Positions 35,901 to 48,240 of a DNA stretch of 64,000 bases are shown in pieces. The translations under genes and the position numbers were made by a program. Location of the stretch: positions 1 through 64,000 of the forward strand of contig JAQFWX010000134.1 of assembly GCA_027605045.1 (NCBI GenBank), written 5' to 3'. The first letter of the stretch is position 1, and each line of letters starts with the position of its first letter. This stretch comes from Phallus indusiatus. Its lineage: Eukaryota; Basidiomycota; Agaricomycetes; Phallales; Phallaceae. Below the pieces are notes generated by a model, which saw nothing but the letters and a program-made list of their open reading frames with translations, ran no database searches and was not told the DNA's origin.

Positions 35901-36541
35901 ACTCTCTATCAAGATCTTGGCTTATACTCGGTATCACAGGTAGCGTCGCTGGAATTTCAGAGGCTTTGTTAGGATATCCGGATGAATGCTGATACGACGG
36001 TTGAGCTGAAGGATGGGGCGCCGGGGATGTCCTTGAGATATGAGAAGCGGGTTTCCCGTTACCCAGACAAGGAGTTGTTGGAACAACACGACTACTGGTA
36101 TTTCCATTAGGTAACGTCTCTTCTTCATCATTAACGGCCGTATCACGATCCCAGCCACTACTCCCACTAGTTACTTCGCTGGAGGAAGAGAAAGAAAGCG
36201 ATGGAGATAACGGGAGCGCGCTGGATATTCTCAGATCAGAATCATTGCCGGTTGTGGCCGGATGTGAAGATAGTATCATCCCTCTACGAGAGTACGCTCG
36301 ATGCCAAAGACGCCATGTCATATTCTCCAAACGTTTACCCTCTGACATCGCATCACTAACTTTTGCAAAAACTAGGCGAAAAAAAAAAATGCGAGTTGAT
36401 AAGCAAGCGGATTTATCAGGCCCAGTTGATAGACTTACCAGACCACAGTCTGCTCAGGGCGTCCTCATCTGAATATTGGATATTGGCCACGGGTTCAAAT
36501 ATGAGAGATAAAAGTGGACGGGGAAGGTTGCCGGGAAACAT
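32908..36541 (-). CDS. Large disordered regulator with AreA-type N-terminal motif and DUF3295-like C-terminus
   Basis: Five exons (36541-36439, 36371-35817, 35757-35168, 35102-32969, 32912-32908), 1128 aa. N-terminal 65 residues: DEDALSRLWSVFAKVSDA then GKRLENMTWRLWHRAY, the short motif found at the N-terminus of AreA-type proteins (DUF1752/GATA_AreA). A long Ser/Pro/Thr-rich disordered body follows, with KLISRMLAEKVVLAK near residue 300, a basic patch GVGRRKGSSKKGIKNL and acidic runs. The C-terminus has PHEIRRRIISEELDEELRRN and TKSWAGEYHATGW, which resembles the fungal DUF3295 end. No GATA zinc finger (C-x2-C-x17/18-C-x2-C) is present, so direct DNA binding is doubtful. The final exon is 5 nt and supplies only part of Trp plus the stop. 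Role in nutrient signalling is inferred from family names only. Confidence 0.7.
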
Positions 36542-39500
36542 GGGACGGAGAATATACACACAAATAGACCTTTGAGGCCGAGTTGAACGGCTCAAAAAAA
36601 TAGAAGAAGGTGATGAAAGAGTATGTCGAAAGTTGCCAGAATGGCCGAAACACCGTCAAAGTATATCGGGGAAAGACGATGAGCAACAGGCGGAGGAAGT
36701 AGGAAAGCAAGGAGAGGTAAGAAACATGAGGACGGAGCCCTGTCTATTCTTCCAGAATTAGGTAATCCAAGCGTATGTGGTCACGTTCGGTCCGTGGGAT
36801 AATTAAGAGTCCGACTCAACCGCGTGACCAAGCCCTTGGAACTCGACCCAGCACCGAATTACTCGTTATCTACTACTACTTGGCCTCCTGCGTGCATTCA
36901 TTTCCGAATTGCCTCGCACCTGTATTTTAAAAAAGGCAGCATGGTAGTGCATTCTCAAAGATGATTGAGAAGGACAGTGGGGCTCATCTAATCTTTTTGC
37001 TGTGATTTTTAAGGCTAGCACTGGCAGTAGCCGAGAATTACACAGATCATTGTTTAACATCTCAGGGCCATTTCAAAAAAGACAGGATGCCACCAGTGAA
37101 GCGTGTCTGACACGCAACAGGGAAATTCAGCTACAAATAGCTGCACCGCAACTCGTTACCCATGGGTTTCACGTGACGATCGTTCCGATTCAATTCAATT
37201 TATAATTTGACATTGCCCACAACAAGCTCTCATTTTACGCCTCTGCTTCCTACTGGCTGGGCAATAAACGACGACATTAATACAGACGACTCGTTCCATT
37301 ACTACACATACATACACAATTAATACATGCGACGCAGAAGATATTTGTACGATTGAAACTATTACGGATCTCCAGATCCGTTTACGGCAATTGGTCCACC
37401 CACCTATCGGCACAGTTCGATTGCTCGGTTTTGGACCTGGCACCTTTTTCAGTTCCACATCGTGGCGATTTTCCCCGGCTGCTGACAACGATACCTCAAT
37501 GAAACTCAAGCGAGCCGGCGATTCCCCCCCAAGCGCTGATTTAACAATCATCCATACATTTACGCAAATAACCTGCTTAGGGCAGCCAGGCGAGCTTAGT
37601 TATGAAACCCACAAAGAGTGGTGCATTCCTATCAGTTTTTAACTATTCTCATGTGATTTTATCCTCTCAGCAGATCTTAGGCAGAATCTTTTCGAAGTTT
37701 TCACTTCGAAACAATCATTCCCAAAGGTTTCTCCGCAGAGTTGATCCGCGCTCTGCTAGGAACGTCTTATGTAAGAGGGCATGGCCATTGGTCACCACAG
37801 TCTTGATTCCTGACGACATGAGGCTCCGTTCGGTCTTTTTTTTGGAATAACTTGTGCACAATTTCCGATCGCACCACTCTCAAGAGGTTTTTTCAACTGA
37901 TTACACACTAACCAAACCAGGGCCAAGACGCCTTAAGCCTCTTACTAATTCGTAAAACATCAGCCAGTTAGGCATCTCATTGAGTATATCCTAAAAATTA
38001 TATTTTTGGTCTCAAAATTGTCAACTCCCCTATTGCGGCCAATTCCGATCTTAATATAATGGGCACCCTTGGGATAGTGAGTTTCGGTACCGCTGATGGC
38101 TTGAAGAGCATGTGAATGTTGTAATTGATCAAATCGAACTCGCACAAGCTTTCTATTTCCTGTCCCGGAGGTAAGCATTTAAATATCCATCCACTAATCC
38201 TTAGATGGCTTTGACGCTCTATTGCCACGAGAACTTGTGTGCGTATGCACGCGGACAGAAAAGGGCTCAACTTGGACCATCACACGATAGGGCGTGCACG
38301 TAGATGAGAATGAAAGCCCTCATGTGGCAATAATCTCCTACTGTGACAACTCTTGCCACCTCCATTTCAAAATCTAGTCGTAAGTTATTTACGTCACGGT
38401 AGAATTGTCACTGATATCTTCTTCTAAGTTTCAGGCGTGTAAACACATTGAGTGTTTGATGTTCACTTCACTTTACTAGAAGGTCGCGATCGTGCGTGCG
38501 AGGAAATGCACGACACCCAGCACATGACCATACCATGTCATACATCGTGTATGATTGTAGACCAGTATAATCAAATGCGAATCTCGCACTGTAAGGCAAT
38601 CTTATATGTGAGAATATGAATATGTAGCGACCCTCGCCCATCAAAAGTTCGTCATTCTGTGGTGGTGGTGGTGGTGGTGGCGCTTAAGCTTATGATGGTG
38701 TGATTAAATGGTGATATGAGAGCGCTCCACAAGACGCAGGGTCAATGTCAGAAGAGGGAAAGGGTTTCAAAGTTGCCTATAATATATATGCATACATCGG
38801 TGCCAGTAGATGTTCAGATAACTCATAAACATACGGCGTACGCACTAGTCAGTGGTTCCATGATCCTCCGACGATAGCGAAGGTTTCTGTATAAGAACTC
38901 AAACTTAAGTTTATTGCCCGAAATGAATGGACCAACAGGAAGTGCGGATCTCGGTGCCACAAGTCTGCTATAATAACTACGAGGATGTTAAGAACCTAAC
39001 AAGTGTCAAAGAACCCCGACCTGACAAGAACTTCCATGCTGCGGTTCGAAATGATTATCTTGCATATGGAACCTTAGGGGTCCGCGCGCGTGTGCCAGTA
39101 TATTAGCAAGTTCAAGTACTACGTAGTACTACCCCAATCAAGTACACGGCTGACATGGTGCATACGTAGTTCTCCATCAACGAGGGCACTAATAACGTTA
39201 GTAATGATCCCTATGCTACGATTCAGATATACCAAGATAATCATTGGAATAGGGGTGCCAAAGATCTAGCTAGAGAAGACGAAAGCGTTTGAAATAATAC
39301 TCAAATCGACAGGTTGGAGGTCAAGTGACATGTCGCAGGGTTTACATATGCAATTTGCATTAAGATTCTACAAGTACATCACATTACTACAATTAGTAAA
39401 TTGCAAAAGCGCATGTGTGGGATACGGAAGATAAAACTATAAATCTTCTTCCCCAATTAGCAAACTCTGGTATGGAAATTTCAGAGAAAGGGAATAAGAT

Positions 39501-39861
39501 GTCTAAGTGGTATAAAAAATGAGTGTTTGTGCGCGGAAGTTGAAGACAGGTTGCATGGGAAATGTAAATGTAAAGCACGGAAATAATTTGATTGTATTGG
39601 ACGAGCGAGCAAAAAAAGGGGGACAATGGATACAATGCGGATTCTGACGGTGCAAGTTCGGATCGGACTATGAATTAATGGCGTGAATGATCTTCTCTGA
39701 TAATTAGACTGGAGGAAAAGAGAGAGGAAGAGAGAGAAAGATCATAAAATGCCTTCATGATGGCCTGAATATCAAAAACAAATTGTGGCTTAGTTTCGGA
39801 ATGATACTAGATCAGACGAGGACTCACAGGAGATACAGTCTGAATATCATACAATGTTTTT
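36542..39861. other. 3.3 kb region without a recognisable gene
   Basis: It contains the promoter of the DUF3295-like gene at its left and downstream sequence of the C2H2 gene at its right. Only short unsupported ORFs are seen (for example 37195-37551 minus and 37391-37642 plus, which overlap and match no family known to me). A GTG trinucleotide run lies at 38659-38680. No terminal repeats or tRNA were recognised. Long upstream regions are common for regulatory genes in these fungi. Confidence 0.4.
38659..38680. repeat. (GTG)n microsatellite
   Basis: Seven uninterrupted GTG/TGG units in non-coding DNA. Confidence 0.9.
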
Positions 39862-41070
39862 TTATGAAGAATGAGAGCAAACACCTTTAGTGAGGTGATA
39901 TTTTAGACCATTCAGGTTCAAGTAAGACTAAATCGGCATCAATAAACGAGGAGAGGTAAGAAAGCAACCGAGTGTTATTCACCTTGACGCATCCAGCATG
40001 CTTCGGTTGTGCTCGTCAGCGGAGATAACGTCGTAGAGAAAAAATAAGACATACCGGGCATTTGTACGTCTTTTCTCGAACCGGTTTGAGATTATTACTG
40101 TGAAGCACTTTTTTACGGCGACTACTTTGTGATTGATTGGTTTCCTTGCTATCAACAAGCGCTGGGACGTCCGGAATGCTTCTCCCCCCTTCATCCGGAG
40201 ATGATAATAAATCTTGGCTGAGATCGGTAATAATAGACAAGTTTGGGTGTCGAGCATATACTGGAGTTGGGGCAAGAGTTGGGGGGAAATCATGAGACTT
40301 TGAAGGGTCATTCGGACCCTGCACGAGTTTCCGCTTGGGTGTGCATTCAGGGGTCAAGTTCAGATGGATTGGTGGTTGAGGAATAACAGACGGTTCTGCG
40401 TTCGAGGGTGGTTGAATTAATGAGGAATGTATAGCATAAGCATCACTGCCGGCAATACCGCAGGTTGTGGTGCAGGCACCTGACGCTGAGGACGACCAGA
40501 GAGAAGGATGTACTTGGCTCTTCTTTTGATCATGTAATATTAATTCGGAGTAGGATCGATCGAAAGACCTGACTTCTCTGGGGTAATTGTTTTCGGAGTA
40601 TGCTGAAGAATCTGGATGTATTGTCGAAGAAAGGGCTGTTGCCGGAGTGAATGGTGCAGTTAATGTCGGAAAAAGATTTGGAGGTGAAGGGGTCAGCGGA
40701 CACGCGGACACCGGCGATTCAATTATTGGGGACGGAGGTGGTGCTGGCTCAGGACGCGACTCGGGAAACGAGGACAACGTCGCCTGCGCGTGGTGTTCTT
40801 CGAAGTGGTTGACCAATTCATGTAAATCGCCGAGTCTGATGCCACAGCATATAAAATTTGAATACTGCTCGAGAAAAGCAAGGAGAATTTTGGGCAGAAA
40901 TGTCGGCACGCGCAATACCAAGACAGCAATTAACACGTACATAATCCTTCTCCATTATGCGTGCGGCTGAAGGGTCATCCACCGAATAGTAAGCTGGCTC
41001 TGAGTTACTAGACCACAATTGTCGTCAAGATTACAAGGGCAACGAGACAAGAAACGTACTCGAAATGCAT
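39862..41070 (-). CDS. C2H2-type zinc-finger protein, Sfp1-like
   Basis: Proposed exons 41070-41060, 41007-40941, 40864-40055, 40000-39983 and 39927-39862 give 323 aa. The N-terminal half-finger YSNFICCGIRLGDLHELVNH followed by FEEHHAQ is the paired-finger start typical of Sfp1-like fungal regulators. The middle is Pro/Ser-rich. The C-terminus has KTYKCPHAGCVKSYL then NLNGLKYHLTKGVC, a C-x4-C-x12-H-x6-C finger assembled over an 18-nt microexon. In yeast Sfp1 controls ribosomal-protein genes; here rps10 is the divergent neighbour, which fits but proves nothing. The first exon (11 nt, MHF plus part of Asp) is the weakest part of the model. Confidence 0.68.
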
Positions 41071-41873
41071 GTGGGGTTGAGGACAGGGTAAATGAGGACC
41101 GATGCGGTGGAGGAACAATTGAGCTCCTTATATATGAAAGAATTTTTGCCAATTTTTGAGAGAAAAAAAAATTAAAAATCAGTTTATATACAAATTCCCG
41201 AACGGGAATAACACGGCCAGGCAGAATGCAAGGTTTTTTTTTTAGCGCGCTTCCCACGTGACATGCTAGATCCATCGCAGAATCCAGATGCCAGATGCCA
41301 GAGACAATGTCTCTAACAGGAAGTCATACGCCCACAGCGTATGTACTGCAAGGCAATATGTAACACAGCAAACGTCGTATAATAGTATATGCTCTTGCCA
41401 TTAGTACATGCAATCTCGAATATACAGAATATACTTGCTTGTTTCTCCCTGACAACCCATGTTATCGGAGTCTTAGAAAAAAAAATTAGTGACGTTTATT
41501 CGGTCAAATATTTGTTGCAAGCCTGTTCGTTCCGGTTTCCCCGGTATCCGGCCCAAAACTCCGCTTCAAACTTGTCTGTGCGCTAAATCATAGTCCTCAA
41601 CACCACAAACGACGACCAAAAGCCATCGTCCTTCGAGGATAATTTGTTGTGAGTGAAGATTTTTGACATTTTGGTTCATGGAGGGGCGTGTCTATTCGAT
41701 TACTGTGACGCAGAAGTGTTGAAATTTCGATGGATGCATCACTCCGCTGCTGGATTACATTCTTACTAACCTGATTTTCCTGTTTCCGTTCACAGATTAC
41801 CCTTCGGTATGTTTCTTTGGAATAGTCATATTTATCAATCTTACTTATACCGCTGTCTTGCTCAGACTTCAAG
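41071..41873. other. Divergent intergenic region with rps10 leader intron
   Basis: About 800 bp with T and A runs (41161-41175, 41225-41240, 41476-41484). A leader intron acceptor (TTGCTCAG) ends at 41865, eight bases before the rps10 ATG. No further gene recognised. Confidence 0.45.
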
Positions 41874-42424
41874 ATGATCATTCCAAAGAAAAACCGCCAG
41901 GTGATCTATGAGGCCCTGTTCAGAGGTGCGTTAAAGAACGCTAAGCCTATGTTTTATATTTACACCATTTCAGAGGGTGTTATGGTTGCCAAAAAGGATT
42001 ACAATGCCCCGAAACACGAAGATCTCGATGTTCCCAACTTGGAGGTCATCAAAGCAATGCAGAGCTTGACCTCAAAGGGTTTCGTTAAAACCCAGTTTTC
42101 ATGGCAACATTATTACTACACTCTTACACCCGAAGGTTTGACATACTTCCGTGAATGGTATGTAAATTTATCGGTCATCATTTAACCTTTGATATTCATT
42201 CGATAAGGCTTCATCTCCCCGCCGAAATTGTTCCCGCAACTCACAAAAAGGCTCCCCGCCCACCGCGGCCTGCTACTCGTGGTGGAGGCGAAGGAACCTA
42301 CCGAGCTCCCCGCGGAGATAGGGAGGATTATCGTCGTCGTGACGATGGCGCCAGGAAAGAGGGTGCACCTGGAGAGTACAGACCACAATTTGCCGGTGTT
42401 GGACGGGGCGCCCCACGAGAATAA
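41874..42424 (+). CDS. rps10: 40S ribosomal protein S10 (eS10)
   Basis: Three exons, 41874-41925, 41974-42157 and 42208-42424, encode 150 aa. The winged-helix body is clear: [79 protein letters not shown]. The Arg/Gly-rich tail ([20 protein letters not shown], then REDYRRRDD) matches the eS10 extension. Small-subunit head protein near the mRNA entry side. Length agrees with fungal orthologues. Confidence 0.97.
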
Positions 42425-42814
42425 ATTTGTGGATGTTTTTATAAGAACAAAACTTCATGCGGTGTTGCATCTACCCACTTATCTTATGTCCATGCATATA
42501 AGATTGCATTATGTTAAAACTTCAGTTTTCTGTCCAATACCTCTTCCATCCATTCTTATATACAGTCTGACTACGGTGATACATCCTGCCTAACTAAATT
42601 TACTATGCCCTGGGCTTCATAAGCTTGTTTAGTGAATCACTCTTCATCAGTTCTCCGTCGGCGGTCTAGATAACTAGCGAAATTCTATTATAGGCGTTGC
42701 GGCAAAATCTGCATTTTCTCGGAAAAGTGAATTGTCATTCGTGCTCACCCCTCGGCATGAGGACTGGCTGAAAATTCAGGCAACCAAATCAATAACTACA
42801 TTATTATGGGTAGT
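42425..42814. other. Convergent intergenic region rps10/yvc1
   Basis: About 390 bp with the presumed 3' UTRs of both genes. Nothing else recognised. Confidence 0.4.
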
Positions 42815-45800
42815 TCAGAAAGTCCCATTTCGTCGAATATTATCAATGCCTTCTCCCCTCAGACTCCTGGTAAGCGTCAATAACAAACTTTCTATGCGAG
42901 CTTGCCGTTCCTATTGAGAGCAAAAAAGGTCACGAGTTACAATTCCATACTACCAATAATAAATTGTGAATCTTACGTGGAGTTCGCTAATTTGCCCCGC
43001 AAGTTTTGGAATAGAATCGGTATTGATTTGATCCAGGGCGTGTTGCAATTTTATCATATTGCCTGAGAGATTTTCAAATGTTTCTTCCGTGGCTCCTGCT
43101 GATCGCTCAATGAGACTGAGGGGCCTACGAGAAAATAGTTTTTGCAGCGGGCTGGGCGGGGGAGGAGCTTGAGTTCCTGTCCCTGCAACTAAATTGGAGA
43201 TCAGTTTCACGAAATCAATAATGACGGGCTTCCATGTATGTACCTCTAGAAAATGGAGCATTTTCCCGGTCCCAAACTCGAGAACCCGAAGAAGTGTTGT
43301 GCTATAAAAAAATTATTATCATCATGGAAAGTAAAGAGACATGGTGTAAACCTGAGGTTGCTCTTGCTCATCTGCATTTTCGGACGGACCAAAATATTTA
43401 GAGTTCCTGAATATATCTCTGGACTCCACGGTTGACGCAAAAGGGTCACTACGTATTTCCTCGTCCAATAAACTTTCATCCGTGTCGGCAGTCGGTGGAG
43501 TGCCAACAATAGCTTCAATCAAAGTGGCGCTTTTCCTAGGAAACCTATGTTCACATACGTCCGTAATGTCGCGCATTCCATTAATGTATTATCGCCAAAG
43601 CTAGACGAAAATTGAAATATACCTATGCGCCAAATACTTTGCCACTTTAGTAGACTTCCGGCGGAACTTCGACCCCGACGTAAATGCGACCTGTCGCTCA
43701 TATGCGGCAATAATTAGTAGAATAGGAAACGACTTCAAACAGGAGGTGATAAGTTCGCGTAGTCGCACATTGAATAGCTACTACACTTACTGTTACGCGA
43801 ATCAGAAACACGTTAGCCGAGTGCAAAGTCCTTGGTGATACAAACCAGCTCAAAGGCGCAAGGACCGTGTATGCTAATAAATTGAAAGGCGGCTGGTATG
43901 AAAACAATGCTTCTGTCTTTACCCTGAAAAAAAAAACACGTGAAACACTTTTAAGGTTCTACAGATCTCCGATCGCACGTACCCCTCTATGGTTGAAATG
44001 GTGAATTGAAAAAGGTGCTTGGGCCTATATTAGAAATTCAAACATAGCGGGGACACGGGTTTCACACACCTCTTCAATTGCGTTCTGTGTCACCGATTGT
44101 TATTGCTTTGATCTGCAAAGTAAACCAAACCTACCGCGTCGATTCTTGCGAATGTATTTGATAAGATTGATATTAGAACTGAAACACTTTATTAGGACCC
44201 TCAAACATCCATATGCTCAAATAAAAGTGGATCGAACTGGTAATAAGTAAGGTATTTGATAGCGCAGCGAAAGTGACCATGAGGATGGGTCCCTAAAACA
44301 TTGAAGCTTAGTTTGAGGGAGTGCATCTAAGACATAAACCTACAAAAAGGGGATGAAAGCTTTCGGCTTGCTGAAAGGTCAGGCTGGTATTTCCTGAAAC
44401 AATGACGATCGTATACAGCAGCGATCTCTTATAGTATAAAAAAAAACTTACCAAACCAGATCTGCAATAAAAGCCATGCAATAGATTTAATCGTCCAATG
44501 GTTTCCTGGTGTCAACTGTGCCAACTCCCAAAGAGTAAATAGTAACCCGCTGAAACATATGGAGGCGATAGTCATAAAAAATACGAAATCCGTCTAGGTC
44601 CGATAATTAGTCAAAGACTCAGCACGCCTAAGATCACTTTATGTAAACTTACTATCATTCCACGCAGAGCCCTATTAAGCTTAGAATAAATTTTTAATGA
44701 GAGATTATCATAATTCACTTACAATACTACCACGTTGTTTGAAATGGCAAAAAACGCAAGCCTGATAATCGTGTTGAATGTACACCATGGCTAAAGTAAG
44801 TCTGTTACCTTGGGAATAAGATACAGGCTCCGCAGGATCTACAGGTATACTGTTATGACAGAAACTCCAGAAAAACCGAGCAACACGAACAGGACATCGA
44901 ATGCCACGCTACTTGACCATACTACAACAATATTGAGCAAATTACCAGTTAACAGAGCATATTTCACGAACCGTCGTCGTACATTAAGCCTCGAATTCGG
45001 ATAATAAGGTATACACAACCAATGAAAATAAACGTGGTCTATGAGAAGATAGGGGGATATGACATTAACCATCAGATGTACTGTTCCAGATACTCACATC
45101 AAAGACATTCCATATCTTATGAACGTTAAATATCTGGCAAAAACAGATGATATTCCAGCTTTTTTTTACTTACATTGGCCAGGTAAACTAGACATATGTA
45201 GGAAACTGCTCAAGCTGTCAAGGAAAAGCACTTACTGTGTAATCCGTATTCTCTGGAAGCTGTATATTCCGCTAGCGCGAAAGCCGCACCAAACAGAATG
45301 AAAATCTTTTCGTAGATAGTCACAATACGGAGGTCCTTGTCTTACAATAAAGAATCAATCCAACACCCGCCTTTCCGAATAAATAGCGACTTACTAGTGA
45401 GGCATAGTAGAAACAATGTCAACAGAACGGTAAAGTTGATTATCTGCAAGAAGCGACTATATCTGGGAACGCGCAGCCTTTAAACCATACATAAAATTAT
45501 GTTATAAATGATATAAAGGGACTGGTTCAAATACCTGTAATGATCCAGGATTGGGGCTTTGCGGCAGTTGTATATCTCAATTTTACGTTGCTTATAATTA
45601 TCTGCAATAAGTGAGTTCCTGGAAATTGTTGTAAAAATGATACGACCTATCAGATATCAGTGCTTTGAAGAGTGTAAGACATAATGATATTTTACCAGAG
45701 TAAATGTCGTTGACGACGGCTTGAGTCGAAGGAAGAGATATAAATCGTTTGGAGTCCGTGGATATCGCCATCTATATGGTGTATTAACGTACGCACTGAG

Positions 45801-46574
45801 AGACTCACAAACATACCTCCAATGCACTGGACAGTATATCCACGTCGTCGCTCTTCCTCATGGCCAACGCCTTTTTTATCAGGTTAACGGATTCCGGAGG
45901 TGCGCCGGTGAGAGGATTCCAACTATGAGTCAGCGCCGCTGCAAGTTCCAAATAATTCGTAGCAAAAATCCGTAGACATTTCATCGCTAATAGCTCGCAC
46001 ATTAGGGAGCGTGAGTGATTGAGACTGGAATGGGCGAGGTTGTCTTCTGCAAGATGCCGAAAATGCGCTCGGACAACGAGACAAGCATAAACCAGAGCTA
46101 GGTTTTTTAATCTTCCATACTTCAACACCAAAGGTCTGATTATAGTGAAGTTTACGTCAGAAGCAGTTAGCTGTCTAGTAATGGGAAGCGTCCGTCAGCA
46201 GCTCAGCTTTCAAGTCAGCTGTGTGATGGTCCTTACTCCCATGTTAATGCGGTGTCTACCGATAGTTATAAAGGATGAATATGGTGCCAATCTGCTCAAT
46301 CTTCCAAAGCGCAAGTTTCATACCTATGTTTTCCTAGCGAGAGCAATGAGTACACACGATTAACCCGTGTCGACGAGAAATAACCAACAATGGCATCTTT
46401 TTTAATTATATGTATGAGGGGGTATACTCGTGTCGACGCAAAATGAGTTTCAGAAAGACTAGATCCATCTTGTGAGAATACCTCGCCGCCGAGAAAGGTG
46501 GTCATGAATGAACTACGACAGTGTTTGAGTGAACTTGGGGAAGGCGCGTGTGTTTGCGCACGCATCCGCGTCAT
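42815..46574 (-). CDS. yvc1: Yvc1/TRP-type calcium channel (vacuolar)
   Basis: Twenty-five exons sum to 2343 nt (780 aa, or 757 from the ATG at 46505): 46574-46385, 46255-46237, 46174-45817, 45771-45696, 45646-45535, 45477-45395, 45340-45236, 45168-45098, 45038-44972, 44921-44891, 44838-44809, 44761-44723, 44671-44653, 44593-44452, 44393-44344, 44292-44238, 44178-44135, 44084-44070, 44017-43983, 43923-43791, 43732-43623, 43544-43352, 43301-43244, 43188-42977, 42910-42815. Conserved pieces: YPLIHIIKKDAIVDTALTWE, CELLAMKCLRIFATNYLELA, ADNYKQRKIEIYNC, the membrane domain (INFTVLLTLFLLCLT; FLLGAAFALAEYTAS-like FGAAFALAEYTASREYG; SCGACILFPRLAFFAISNN; QIWFGNTSLTFQQAESFHP), FAALSNTLLITILIS, and a coiled-coil C-terminus. 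The family releases calcium from the vacuole. Junction 7/8 is the least certain. Confidence 0.88.
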
Positions 46575-46784
46575 CGCAGGCTGGCGCGTCAGTGACCGTG
46601 ACTGGACTTCAAGTTGGAGCTTGAAGTGGAATGTTCAGTGGGTAATGCAAAACATATTCTTATTGACATTGCTTTAGTTAGTATCATGACGGCTTAATCT
46701 TGTGATGGCAACTGATTCTTTTTGCCGTAGATCCTGCGCATTTGGCTTGCCTCATACGCCTAAATAATAACACGAACGTTTTGG

Positions 46785-47644
46785 CCCCATTGTAGGGGCA
46801 GTCTGTGGCTGTATCGATTATGCCCGGAAACAAACAAATTCACTGTCAATTCGCTCACTTAGTTCTATGACTTTAGAATGAAGGACAAGTCTTCACCAGT
46901 CTGGATAATTCTTCTCTCATTATCGGACGCTCCGTCTCGGGTTGGGTCGCGACATCAGTTACTTCAATTATTTATGGACGAGCTTCCTTTGACTACGGCC
47001 ATCCGAGACGACATGTACTTAGCCTGCGGCGCGACAGGTTACAATAACTTCTTCAACCATGTTCGCACGGAGAGCTTGAGAGAGCCCGGTCTCCGCGATT
47101 CATACGACGTTAATGGAATTAGGACGTGGCCTCAGGCAGCCCTCTGGTTTTGTGCAGACCGAAACGATGGTTTCTACTTCGTCTGGGTTTGAGCTGAAGT
47201 GGTCTATCCCTGACTGACATGGCATAAAAGTTGCGGTCGGGCCTTGCCATTGGTATAGAAATTGTAGTAAAAGGTGAATTTTCCTATTACTCGTGATAAA
47301 TGGGCCATAGGTCTCAGTAATCTTCTGCCTCTGGATTTTGTACATCCAAAATTTCAGCAGCAACATCGAACGATGGAAGGTTATCCTATGTGGTGAAACC
47401 TTATATTGGCCTCAAAGAGAGCCATATTTCGATGCTTTTGAACACTTCGCCTTTTGACAAAAGCAAGGTATTCAATTACGGGTCAATATTGATTCCCTTA
47501 TACACAAGCTTCGTAGCGACATTAGATCTTCCTGTCCAGGAAGAAATGCCAAAAACCCAACACGCCCTAGCGTTTCGCATTAATATGGTAGAAGATGCCC
47601 GAGTTGTCTTCATGGTTTTTATTTTAAGGGAAGCAATCTATTAA
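46785..47644 (+). pseudogene. Decayed gene of an unrecognised family (copy A)
   Basis: Translated pieces in shifting frames align with the minus-strand gene at 48241-49620: IVGAVCGCIDYARK, FYDFRMKDKSSPVWIIL, DELPLTTAIRDDMYLACG then YNNFFNHVRTESL, FELKWSIPD, KLRSGLAIGIEIV, RWKVILCGE and DLPVQEEMPKTQHA. Frames change near 46855 and 47070, and stops interrupt the matching segments near 47190 and 47225. Some switches could be introns, but the stop between ATGGCA and AAGTTGCGG has no splice sites around it. I do not know the family; the pair suggests a two-part, mostly helical soluble protein. Confidence 0.55.
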
Positions 47645-48240
47645 TTGACTACATATATAGTCGCTGCATCACCAGAGATGAAGGCTGTTATCTGACGCTT
47701 ACCCTGGCAAACAGGTTGCTTTCAAGCTGGAAAGGTTATAAATAACCATATGAACCTGTCAACTTTAGATGCCATCCAGCTTTGTGTCCACCTTTGGCAA
47801 CTTAAGCTGATTTTCTCTATTTTCTCTCTACGTATATATATTGTGCCAGCGTCCTGATCGTACGTATTATGTGCCATGCCTACTTGCTAAACAACTTCTC
47901 TTGATCTAAAAAAGGGGGGATTATTATTCGTCTCAAGCGCACGAGCGTCCGTTAGTAGTTTCGGAACTTGGATACCAACATATGGCTGATGTGAGATCGT
48001 GATGTCAAAATCACGGTTATGTACAAGCACTAATTATATGCATTAAAATAATTGGACACGAAGTGTAACTTAGAAATTTCCATGCTGTTCCCAGAATTTG
48101 CAAAAATTTATTCGAACTTCCCAAGTCCTACGGTTTACGGTAGGTCGGTTTAATCACAAGGTTGAGTGTCAAATAACAACTCTCGTCTTTGTTAATGTAT
48201 CGGTAACTAAAAAACTGGTTGTTACAGTGCACACACATTA
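47645..48240. other. Spacer between convergent paralogues
   Basis: About 600 bp, AT-rich; probably both 3' UTRs. No terminal repeats seen. Confidence 0.4.
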
